A DNA stretch of 64,000 bases, taken from positions 558,001 to 622,000 of the forward strand of contig BQMF02000208.1 in assembly GCA_027922465.2 (NCBI GenBank), given 5' to 3'. The notes beneath the pieces were generated by a model. The model was not told the origin of the DNA, did not search any database, and worked only from the letters and a program-made list of their open reading frames with translations. Source of the DNA: Turritopsis dohrnii. Its lineage: Eukaryota; Cnidaria; Hydrozoa; Anthoathecata; Oceaniidae. Shown here in pieces: positions 33,601 to 42,169 of this stretch (position 1 is its first letter; every line of letters starts with the position of its first letter). A program made the translations under genes and the position numbers.

Positions 33601-35784
33601 CCTGACTTCTTCAACATGTACAAGAAAAATATAACAGGGTATTTGAAGGACGGTTATGCTGAGAAGTTAAACAATGAACAAGCATCGCAAACTACTGAAA
33701 AGACTTGGTATGTTCCGCATCACGGTGTTACAAACATCAACAAACCGGGAAAGGTTCGGATGGTCTTCGATGCAGCAGCGCAGTCAAGCAACCAGAGTTT
33801 GAATTCCAATCTGTACACTGGCCCTGACCTGCTTAACAGTTTACTCGGCGTATTGCTCAGGTTCAGGAAGCACAACATTGCAGTCGTAGCCGACATTGAG
33901 GCCATGTTCCATCAAGTACGCTTAAAGGAAACTGATGCTGATGCTGTACGGTTTCTGTGGAAGGATAACCCTGAATCTGAGGCTCCAGCTGATCTATACC
34001 GTATGCTCGTACATATTTTTGGGGCCACTGACTCCCCATGTGCTGCATCTTACGCCCTTAAGAGAGCAGCAACTGATCAAGCTGATATATTCCCACCAGA
34101 AATGATCGAGACAGTCCTGAAAGCCTTTTATATGGACGATCTGTTGAAATCAGTAGAGACTGATGAAGAGGCAAAGAATCTGATTCATCAACTGATCATC
34201 CTGTTACAAAATAAAGGTTTCAACTTAACAAAGTTTCAGAGCAACGTTCCTGCGGTACTGGAAGACTTACCTCAAGAAAAGCTTGCGTCACCAGGAGCAA
34301 ACCTACCTATAGACGAAAGTACTATTTCACGTGCACTTGGGGTAAAATGGGATAAACATGCTGACTGCTTTGTGTATAGTGTAAATGCAGACACTGACTA
34401 TTCGAAGATCACAAAACGATCAATTTTGAAGAAAACAGCTACGATATTTGATCCTCTAGGAAAAATAAACCCAGTGGACATCGCCACTCGAGGTGAATTG
34501 AGTGACGAAGAAGCATTCAAGAATATTTGGTTCAACGGCCCAGATTTTCTAAAGAACGAAGAGTCAGAATGGCCGACAACAGAGCTTACACCCTTATCTT
34601 CGACCGACAAAGAAATAAGGAAACCAAAGTCAATCCTCACACTTATAAAGCACAAGCCAGTCGTAAATTTCGAAAGGTTTTCTTCATGGAAGAGACTCAC
34701 CAACACGGTTGCATGGTTGTTGGTACTTCTCCGTCCAAAGGTAACTCAGAAAAAAGGAAAAATGGCACCAAAGAGACACTTGACACTAGAAGAAGAGAAG
34801 ATTGGCAAGCAGAAAGCGATCAAACTCATCCAAGACGACGTCTTCAGTGATAAATCAACAATGGATTCATTGAATGGAAAGCTATGCAAACTGGATCCTT
34901 ATATTGACAATGAAGGAATAATGAGAGTTGGTGGTCGACTTAAAGTCGGTGACATTCCGCATGCTGCTAAACATCAGATTATCCTAACAAGAAAACATTA
35001 TGCAGTTGAATTGCTTGTGCGTCATTTTCACGACTATAATCGTCACGTTGGAACAGAACATCTAATATCTTTGTTAAGACAAGAGTTTTGGATCATTGGT
35101 GTTCGTGTTCTCGTCACGAAGGTTGTCAAAAGATGCATTACATGTCAAAAGCGAAGAGCTAAACCGATCCAAGTTAAGATGGCGAATTTGCCTCCCGATC
35201 GTATCACCATCGGAGCACCTGCATTTTTCCACTGTGGAGTTGATTATTTTGGCCCTATACAAGTGAAGATTCTCAGAAGTCGGGCCAAACGATGGGGCTG
35301 TTTATTTACATGCTTGGTGACCAGAGCTGTTCACCTCGAATTATCGCCGTCACTTGAAGCAGACGACTTTATCAATGTACTAGAGAGGTTTATCAACAGA
35401 CGAGGAAACCCAAAATTGATTCGCTCCGATTGTGGAACCAACTTCAAGGGAGCTAGTAACGAGTTGAGAAAGGAGATCGAAAAAATGGACAGCCTCAAAA
35501 TCAGTAAAGAGCTACAAAGAAAGGAAATAGAGTGGCAATTCAACCCACCAGAGGCACCACATATGGGTGGTGTCTGGGAAAGAATGGTAAGAAGTGTCAA
35601 AACTACACTGAAGGTCATCATGAAAGAAGACATGGTGATGAACGATTTTGTTCTACAGACCATCTTAACAGAAGTCGAAGCCATCCTCAACAGCCGACCG
35701 CTGACATACATAAGTGATGACTGCAACGATCTCGAACCGCTGACTCCAAACCACTTTCTTTTGGGCCGACCCTCAAGAAATTAA
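30691..35784 (+). CDS. BEL/Pao Gag-Pol polyprotein, 1697 aa, RNase H region missing
   Basis: Domain order: gag with the DUF1759-type region (about residues 370-540, including TFAGEAEKWIEFVSKFYDI), zinc-knuckle-like cysteine clusters (about 590-650), aspartic protease with DTGS near residue 731, reverse transcriptase with FDAAAQSSNQSLN and YMDD near 1147, integrase zinc-binding HHCC (about 1430-1490), and the integrase core with D, D and E in GVDYFGPI, RSDCGTNFKG and GGVWERMV. After FDPLGK (about residue 1257) the frame jumps straight to NPVDIATRGE. In full-length relatives, several hundred residues (A17-type region and RNase H) lie between these blocks. The ORF also stops at HFLLGRPSRN, before the usual C-terminal domain. 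The frame is intact throughout, so the deletions were in-frame or tolerated. Confidence 0.92.
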   Translation: MSVSQAKRRRNGKKFVITKMTAEIEELVNSRGSRTKLQYLRSSLDSTLKHAIVLHEEYMTLLSDKDPEFNDQWIDELALRVNTCFSNIERYLIDREHDPPSSCSTEKQNSIMKWREEVAKSQSVENTQENMQETLSDICGAFSKLYVERTQGNQSTQESEKSHTETTTKYEKEQAVNSSVKQRDLADYNGEITEIHTKKQQSILQNTAQTYRQSTDYFSGTTPSSGNTHRFGLVINDPNVREFIPNQQNTSTISRKSYIEQPFPQYYRNVQFSETPNLHSTYTTPSTYRNQIIDTPNIGQTFYRQSINDTRKLDQINNRHFENRSSTVRTNIDSCATKAIDEWIDDLDVSNLAVPDISPSRDVQMELLIQQRLPRQELITFAGEAEKWIEFVSKFYDIVHKQPYLDSFQKRTYLTQHLQGEALKAVDGFANDDQGYADSLKKLKYMFGNRVLVAQALIRKITKCKQISNYDPKALGNFYYEISSCLNTLIKMNYVGDIYSTDLLRQVLSKLPYYLQRKWSEYSLLLRRKEEPNLQHFEKWLQDRVMASRDPYLYQERCKPERFSMHTKTPKLEERFKQLCVLCNKDHWLFSCKIYKSKPNADKLSLVKMKKLCFNCLSPKHHVKSCQSKGRCYIDDCKRKHHTSLHNALTWKKGQVGTQNFESDPTKGKQLDKETEKKPEPKRETPQTMVIKEVDKTIGLVKGGSHVYLQVVPVRVVNYRGKFVDTFALLDTGSQCTIITKTLCKELELQGRKKRLTFGTIKDHTVLPTELVDLRISALDGKYSAALKDVYSIDDKNFLVPGQEVPVTSDHQWDYIRDLNLKDISSDQIQMLIGADVPEALISSEYRKHRKGYPYAAKTPLGWTLFGAYDSCINEESNRLVALTRNLGCETLDDDYKQFWETEAFGTEIQCKKSLSIEDQHNMEILDKETEFKDGHYVVPMLWKPNVKLPESFPVANRRLNQISRKFKSDPDFFNMYKKNITGYLKDGYAEKLNNEQASQTTEKTWYVPHHGVTNINKPGKVRMVFDAAAQSSNQSLNSNLYTGPDLLNSLLGVLLRFRKHNIAVVADIEAMFHQVRLKETDADAVRFLWKDNPESEAPADLYRMLVHIFGATDSPCAASYALKRAATDQADIFPPEMIETVLKAFYMDDLLKSVETDEEAKNLIHQLIILLQNKGFNLTKFQSNVPAVLEDLPQEKLASPGANLPIDESTISRALGVKWDKHADCFVYSVNADTDYSKITKRSILKKTATIFDPLGKINPVDIATRGELSDEEAFKNIWFNGPDFLKNEESEWPTTELTPLSSTDKEIRKPKSILTLIKHKPVVNFERFSSWKRLTNTVAWLLVLLRPKVTQKKGKMAPKRHLTLEEEKIGKQKAIKLIQDDVFSDKSTMDSLNGKLCKLDPYIDNEGIMRVGGRLKVGDIPHAAKHQIILTRKHYAVELLVRHFHDYNRHVGTEHLISLLRQEFWIIGVRVLVTKVVKRCITCQKRRAKPIQVKMANLPPDRITIGAPAFFHCGVDYFGPIQVKILRSRAKRWGCLFTCLVTRAVHLELSPSLEADDFINVLERFINRRGNPKLIRSDCGTNFKGASNELRKEIEKMDSLKISKELQRKEIEWQFNPPEAPHMGGVWERMVRSVKTTLKVIMKEDMVMNDFVLQTILTEVEAILNSRPLTYISDDCNDLEPLTPNHFLLGRPSRN

Positions 35785-35803
35785 GATATCTCAAGGATGG
35801 GGG

Positions 35804-36050
35804 TGTTAAATACCCTTGAGATTCATACGTTTACGAACTTGATTAGTTTATACAGCTAATCAATTGCTTAGTCCCTAGAGGGTTGGACGGTGATAAAATG
35901 TTTTAATTTTTGTTTGCTAGGCACTCATCAGTGCAAGTTATGTGTAGTTATGTGTTATGTGTAAAAGATATACATAGAGAAAGATTATAACTTACTGATG
36001 TTTCAAACTAAGAGGCTAGACGAAGTCTACCGTCGAAGACAAAATTTATA
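35804..36050 (+). repeat. 3' LTR of the BEL element
   Basis: 247 bp, nearly identical to the 5' LTR, followed by the TTCTT target duplication. Confidence 0.93.
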
Positions 36051-36055
36051 TTCTT

Positions 36056-36858
36056 TAACTGTATAAATCAGGTTAGTAGTTGCCTAGTAGTAACCTAAGG
36101 CCTGATTATGTACCTATATATTGTACCATGAAATTAAGTTGGACTTGAGCAGAAAGAACTATTCCATCTGGAAAAAAAACTTCCGTTACAAGATAGTGTC
36201 TATCTCATCTTTGGCATTTAAGTAAATAAGCTTTTGTTTCTTAATTAAGGGGCGTCCTCTACTTTAAAATAAAAGGGCTTGGTGAACTTAAATCATGACT
36301 AATAGTAGAGGAAGCTCCTTAATTGAGATTTGAAAGTTAATTGCATCACCAAAATAAGTAATAAGATTTGTGAAATTTCAAGAAAATACTGAAGCTGAGT
36401 ATTTGAAAATAAGTTATTTCCTGCAGGGCATTGAGATGGTTGCACTTTCTTACCTTGTTTAATCAACATGGGTGACGGTCATAGGTCACGCAAATCTTTT
36501 GTTGCAGATTCTGCTGAATTTGACCCAGATTAAGCCTTAGAAGGAAGTGTATCGAAATTTTAGTTCACTAAGCAACCAAGATGGTGTTCCTCTTCAAACT
36601 TTAAAATTTACGGATATTAAAGGGCATTCTAGAACATTTTTATTTTTCTCTCAGACAAAATGTCAAGAAATGCAAAGACATCCCAGAACCAAATGGGAAA
36701 GGCCAATTACTAGGACAATCAAAGACAATCAAGTTTTGTAAAAGAGTGTTTTTAGCGAAAATAACTATGTATTTGGTATAACAAATGTAATGCAAGAAAA
36801 CACAAACAATCTGACTAAATACAAAAAAATAGAGTAAACACAAATCTTATTATATTAA
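36056..36858. other. Continuation of the duplicated upstream region; small palindrome
   Basis: The first part (CTTTAACTGTATAAATCAG, CCTGATTATGTA) continues the match to 59097-59165, upstream of the intact chitin-binding gene, which shows that the BEL element split this region. At 36238-36329 an imperfect inverted repeat (CTTAATTAAGGGGCGTCCTCTACTTT and its mirror AGTAGAGGAAGCTCCTTAATT) could form a long hairpin and may be a tiny MITE. A frame at 36468-36531 (MGDGHRSRKSFVADSAEFDPD, stop) is unsupported. Confidence 0.5.
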
Positions 36859-37169
36859 TCGCGTAGTGTGCATACCACTTTTATTTTAGAGAGTGATATA
36901 TTTAACTAAATTTTACGTAGGATTTCCTATATTGTCCGCGTAAAACCACGCAGCTGCGAGAACGTTTTTTCTCTGTAATGACGTCAGATTCTACTGTATC
37001 ATATTGATTTGACGTCAGTTTTTTTTTATTAGTACATACAACAACTTTTATACACGCTTACACGGGATTTGAATAAAGGGATCATTTTCGAAATAAAAAC
37101 CGGTAAGAAATGTTTCGTCTGAAATGTATGTTGATAGTTGGCGGCGTGCGACGACGCCTTGGCGTCTAG
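36859..37169 (+). mobile_element. Helitron-like non-autonomous repeat, copy 1
   Basis: Starts TCGCGTAGTGTGCATACCAC after an A and ends with the hairpin GACGCCTTGGCGTC running into CTAG before a T. TC at the 5' end, a 3' hairpin, CTRR and an A/T insertion point are the Helitron rules. Length 311 bp, no coding capacity. The hairpin is closer to the end than is usual, so assignment is tentative. Confidence 0.5.
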
Positions 37170-37256
37170 TATATAAAAAATTACATATCACTACAGGATT
37201 GCACTACTGGGGTATGTTTTAACTGTATGCTAAAAATACCATCTTATTATACTAAT

Positions 37257-37563
37257 TCGCGATTGTGTGTCACACTTTTATTTTAGAGAGTGATATATTT
37301 AACTAAATTTTACGTAGGATTTCCTATATTGTCCGCGTAAAACCACGCAGCAGTGAGAACGTTTTTTTCTCTATAATGACGTCAGATTCTACTGTATCAT
37401 TGATTTGACGTCAGTTTTTTTATCAGTACATACAACAACTTTTATACGCTTTACACGGGAAATTGAATAAAGGGATCATCTTCGAAATTAAAACCGGTAG
37501 GAAATGTTTTATCTGAAATGCATGTTGATCATTGGCGGCGTGCGACGACGCCTTGGCGTCTAG
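37257..37563 (+). mobile_element. Helitron-like non-autonomous repeat, copy 2
   Basis: Same family and orientation as copy 1 (shared TTTTATTTTAGAGAGTGATA and the GACGCCTTGGCGTCTAG end). The 5' end is TCGCGATTGTGTGTCACAC. An 87-base spacer separates it from copy 1. Confidence 0.5.
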
Positions 37564-37581
37564 TCTATCTACTTATATTAA

Positions 37582-37880
37582 TCGCGTAGTGTGCATACCA
37601 CTTTTATTTTAGAGAGTGATATATTTAACTAAATTTTACGTAGGATTTCCTATATTGTCCGCGTAAAGCCACGTAGAGCGAGAACGTTTTTTCTCTGTAA
37701 TGACGTCAGATTCTACTGTATCATTGATTTGACGTCAGCTTTTTTTATCAGTAATACAACAACTTTTATACGCTTACAGGGGATTTGAATAAAGGGATCA
37801 TCTTCGAAATAAAAATCGGTAAGAAATGTTTTGCCTGCATGTTGATCGTTGGCGGCGTGCGACGACGCCTTGGCGTCTAG
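37582..37880 (+). mobile_element. Helitron-like non-autonomous repeat, copy 3
   Basis: 299 bp, same ends as copy 1. It ends in CTAG at 37877-37880, and the next sequence (TATACTAATACGCGCTGTGC) begins the inverted-repeat arm discussed at 37888. Confidence 0.5.
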
Positions 37881-37887
37881 TATACTA

Positions 37888-37936
37888 ATACGCGCTGTGC
37901 ATCCGCTTTTTTCACGCTTTCACTCTCTAAAATATT
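37888..37936 (+). repeat. Left arm of a widely spaced inverted repeat
   Basis: ATACGCGCTGTGCATCCGCT, then CACTCTCTAAAATATT. The same sequence in opposite orientation lies at 54668-54715, so the pair encloses the whole two-module recombinase/helicase region (16.8 kb). It may be a terminal repeat of a large element, or simply two members of the TTTTAGAGAGTG repeat family in opposite orientation. Confidence 0.5.
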
Positions 37937-38514
37937 GGGTCGTTTTTGCGGGCAGTTATTCATAAAAGTGTGTCAGACCACGGCAGTTAATATTATAAGG
38001 AGAAAACATTGCATTGCATTTAATCGTTTCAAATGTTTTGATTATTCGCGAGATCAAAAAACGATAGCAGCGTTCGTTCGCCAGCAAGTTTTCATTTCCT
38101 GATTTGAAAAGCTTCAAGACAACAAAGTTATTAACGAAATTATTGCACGAAGATTTATTAATGTTTTTAGGGTAAGTTAGTCGATTTTCTAATGATCCCT
38201 TCGCGCTAAGATTTGCTTCAACAATAAATTTACGAAAAGTTGTTACCTGAAACGTTTTTTATAATAGAAGCAGTTTTAAAATGTGATTTATGAAATTTGG
38301 ATTTTTGTGTGTAGTTTAACATAAAAATCTTAAGGACAGTTACAACTAGGACAGTTATCTTTATAGCCTAAAATGCTACAGCTCTTCATAGACCTATTGA
38401 AGCTTTAGGTTAAAGACCGTTAACAAAGGACGACTAATACAAAATATGTGGGAAAAGCGAAGAGAGTTTGAAAATGGCTCTGGCAGACCATCAACACCTT
38501 CCCAAAAATGATTA
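37937..38514. other. Non-coding DNA left of the iteron array
   Basis: No gene seen. It contains CATTGCATTGCATTTAATCG near 38010, a motif shared with the other TTTTAGAGAGTG-family repeats. The left boundary of module A lies somewhere in this stretch and I could not fix it. Confidence 0.4.
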
Positions 38515-41500
38515 CAAAGCTTGCAAAGCTTGTAACCGCTTGTAACACCTTAGCCTATCTAGTAACGCCTTGTAACACCATTTCAGAAAAGAAAAGTTCT
38601 TGGCTATATTAAAGTTTGATACAGTTCGTTTCCAGTCCATTCTGTTAGGGTCCAGTCTCTGCAAAAGCTATTGGAAAGTTTGCCGTGCTTGTAACACCTT
38701 GTAATCCCTTGTAACACCTTAGCCTATCTAGTAACGCTGTGTAACACAATTTCAGAAAAGAAAACTGTTTAGCAATATTATAGTTTGATACAGTTCGTTC
38801 CCAATATATTCTGCTAGATTCCAGTCTTTCATAAGAGATTAGAAATTTTGCCGTGCTTGTAACCCCTTGTAACACCTTAGCGTATCTAGTAACGCCTTGT
38901 AACACCATTTCAGAAAAGAAAAATTCTTGGCTATATTAGAGTTTGATACAGTTTTTTCCCAGTCCATTCTGTTAGGGTCCAGTCTCTTCAAATGAGATTG
39001 CAAAGTTTGCCGCGTTTAGTGCCGGGGAATATTTTTATTTTCAGAAATGTGTTACAAGAAGTTACTAGATAGGCTAAGGTGTTACAAGCGGTTACAAGCA
39101 CGGTAAAATTTCCACTCTCCTTTTGGAGACTGGAATCTATGGAAAAGGACTGGAAACGAACTGTATGAAACTGCAATACTGCAAAACTTCGCAATCCCTT
39201 ATGAAAATGTGCCGTGCTTGTAACCGCTTGTAACACCTTAGCCTATCTAGTAACGCCTTGTAACACCATTTCAGAAACGAAAAATTCTTGGCTATATTAT
39301 AGTTTGATACAGTTCGTTCCCAATCTTTTCTGCTAGAGTTCAGTCTCCACCAAAGAGTTTCGAATGTTTGCCGTGCTTGTAACCCCTTGTAACACCTTAG
39401 CCTATCTAGTAACGCTTTGTAACACGATTTCACAAAAGAAAAATCTTTATCAATATTATAGTTTGATGCAATTCGTACCCAATCTATTCTGCTAGAGTCC
39501 AGTCTATCATAAGAGATTAGAAATTTTGCCGTGCTTGTAACCCCTTGTAACACCTTAGCCTATCTAGTAACGCTTTGTAACACGATTTCAAAAAAGAAAA
39601 CTGCTTAGCAATATTACATTGTGATACAGTTCGTTTCCAGTCTATTTTGCTAGAGTCCAGTCTCTACCAAAGAGTTTCGAATGTCTGTTGTGCTTGTAAC
39701 CCCTTGTAACACCTTAGCCTATCTAGTAACGCCTTGTAACACGATTTCAGAAAAGAAAAATGTTTGGCAATACTATAGTTTGATACAGTTCATTCCCAGT
39801 CCAATCTGCTAGAGTCCAGTCTCTTCAAATGAGATTACAAAGTGTGCATTGCTTATTGCCGCTGAATATTTTTTATTTTCAGAAATGTGTTACAAGAAGT
39901 TACTAGATAGGCTAAGATGTTGCAAGGTGTTACAAGGAAAAAATTCTGAAAGTACTGCTTAGCCTGTCCTTAACCATCACCTGAAAAACATACTAGTCTA
40001 AAAGGACTCTGAACATTTGCAGAATAGACTACGGACTAGCTGGATGTATCATCAAAAATATATTTTATCTTCCAAAACGTGTTACAAGAAGTTACTAGAT
40101 AGGCTAAGGTGTTACAATGTGTTACAAGCACGGCAGTTTTTTTAATCTCTTGTGTAGAGACTGGACTCTAACAGAATGGACTGGGAATGAACTGTATCAA
40201 ACTATAGTATTGCCAAACACTTTTCTTTTTTGAAATAGCGTTTACAAGGCGTTACAAGATAGGATAAGGTGTTACAAGCGGTTACAAGAACGGCAAAATT
40301 CGCAATCTCCTTTTAGAGAGACTGGACCCTATTAGAATGGACTGGGAACGAACTGTATCAAACTACAATACTGCGGAATTCAGCAATCCCTTTTGAAAAT
40401 GTGCCGTGCTTGTAACCCCTTGTAACATCTTAGCCTATCCAGTAACGCTTTGTAACACGATTTCAAAAAAGAAAACTGCTTGGCAATATTACATTGTGAT
40501 ACAGTTCGTTTCCAGTCTATTTGGCTAGAGTCCAGTCTCTACCAAAGAGTTTCGAATGTCTGTTGTGCTTGTAACCCCTTGTAACACCTTAGCCTATCTA
40601 GTAACGCCTTGTAACACGATTTCAGAAAAGAAAAATGTTTGGCAATACTATAGTTCGATACAGTTCATTCCCAGTCCAATCTGCTAGAGTCCAGTCTCTT
40701 CAAATGAGATTACAAAGTGTGCATTGCTTATTGCCGCTGAATATTTTTTATCTTCAGAAATGTGTTACAAGAAGTTACTAGATAGGCTAAGGTGTTACAA
40801 TGTGTTACAAGCACGGCAGTTTTTCTAATTTCTTGTGAAGAGACTGGACTCTAGCAGAACGGACTGGGAATGAACTGTATCAAACTATAGTATTGCCAAG
40901 CATTTTTCTTTTTTGAAATCGTGTTACAAGGCGTTACTAGATAGGCTAAGATGTTACAAGGTGTTACAAGGAAAAAATTCTGAAAGTACTGCTTAGCCTG
41001 TCCTTAACCATCACCTGAAAACCATACTAGTCTAAAAGGAGTCTGAACATTTGCCGAATAGACTAGGGACTAGCTGGATGTATCATCAAGAATATATTTT
41101 ATCTTCCAAAACGTGTTACAAGAAGTTACTAGATAGGCTAAGGTGTTACAAGCTGTTACAAGGACGGTAAAATTGGCAATCTCTTTTTAAGAGACGGACT
41201 CTAGCAGAGTGAACTGGGAAAGATCTGCATCAAACTATAATTCTGCTTAACATATTTCTTTTGTGAAATTGTGTTACAAGGTGTTACTAGATACGCTAGA
41301 GTGTTACTAGGTGTTACAAAGAAAAAAGTTCTATTATTACTGCTTAGCCTGAACTTAACCATCACCTCAAAACCATACTAGTCTAAAAAGGGTCTGAGCA
41401 TTTGCAAAATGGACTAGGTACTAGCTAGATGCATCATCAAAAGATATTTTATCTTCAAAAATATGTTACAAGAAGTTACTAGATAGGCTAAGGTGTTACA

Positions 41501-41515
41501 AGCTGTTACAAGGAT
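38515..41515. repeat. Module A iteron array: GTTACAAG / GTTACTAG units
   Basis: About 18 copies of a core reading TGTTACAAGG, CGTTACTAGATAGGC, TAAGGTGTTACAAG, in roughly 160-bp units. About nine are in one orientation (near 38541, 38707, 38868, 39228, 39390, 39546, 39706, 40412, 40572) and about nine in the other (39060, 39890, 40085, 40240, 40770, 40925, 41115, 41275, 41465). Each core holds three or four GTTACAAG/GTTACTAG octamers. The spacers share a CAGTCC/AGACTGGA segment. A longer repeat of about 880 bp (39580 against 40462) is superimposed. ORFs on the minus strand here are by-products of the repeat. Confidence 0.85.
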
Positions 41516-41583
41516 CAAATGGATCACTGTAAAAGCGAGATCGTTTTATTAATCCACCTTTTCTATGTGTGCATTTCAAGATC

Positions 41584-42059
41584 ATGGCCGATGAGCTAAC
41601 TGATACACAGTTGCTGCAGCATTTGGACAGTCCAATTTCCATTTTTGATGAAGAAGACATTCTGGGTCAAATATTACGTAGTGATTCTGCAACTCTCCAG
41701 GAGCCGTTTGAGCGGATCAAAAACCAATGGCCTTATTCTGATGAAGAAGGCGTATTTTCCTCTCAGGCGGAGGTTGCTGACAATGACATAAAAAGTAAGA
41801 TCGTGATGGAAATCCATTTAATTTTTAGAATAAAATAAAAATAATTTTTTTTATTTTTGTAATCATATTATTTGTTTGTTCAGATTGTCTTTTAAACCCT
41901 TTCGATCGCTTTCTTTTAGATTCAAATAGAAACGAACCTGACAGTTTAAATGAAAAGCAAGACAAAGATTGGAATAATATAGTTTTTATAGAACCCAACG
42001 AAATGGTCGAAAATTACATTGTAAGTTATGAGAAATCTGAAGAGGAACATAGTAAATAG
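41584..42059 (+). CDS. Small acidic accessory protein of module A, 116 aa
   Basis: Exons 41584-41794 and 41920-42059, GTAAGA donor and TTTTAG acceptor, phases matching. The protein is acidic (MADELTDTQLLQHLDSPIS, FDEEDILGQIL, YSDEEGVF) and ends SEEEHSK. I recognise no domain. It lies between the iteron array and the convergent recombinase gene, exactly like the 115-aa protein of module B. The two share an acidic N-terminus with a leucine-rich helix, a NIV...E...YI pattern near the end, and nearly equal length. A role as an activation or bridging protein is a guess. An alternative start at 41569 would be GTG and is not used. Confidence 0.6.
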
Positions 42060-42169
42060 ATATGATAACCATTTTGTTTTGATAAGGGAGGAATTGAAGG
42101 TTGATCAAAAGTTAAGGATCGCTAAGATTTATAATTTAAAGTCATTTTCAACTAAAGTATACATGTGCT

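Larger units (their letters stand above)
29875..36050 (+). mobile_element. BEL/Pao LTR retrotransposon, young, internally deleted
   Basis: Two 247-bp LTRs (29875-30121 and 35804-36050) differ at one base by eye. Both start TGTTAAATACCCTTGAG, and the element is flanked by a perfect 5-bp target duplication TTCTT (29870-29874 and 36051-36055). A purine tract (AAGGATGGGGG) precedes the 3' LTR. One long ORF encodes gag, protease, reverse transcriptase and integrase, but a block between reverse transcriptase and integrase and the extreme C-terminus are missing. No primer-binding site was identified. Confidence 0.93.

Noticed and set aside
38645..39553. Minus-strand frames with repeated LQGVTSTAKF-like text
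   Set aside because: They are products of the iteron array repeat and change with its orientation; no gene context.
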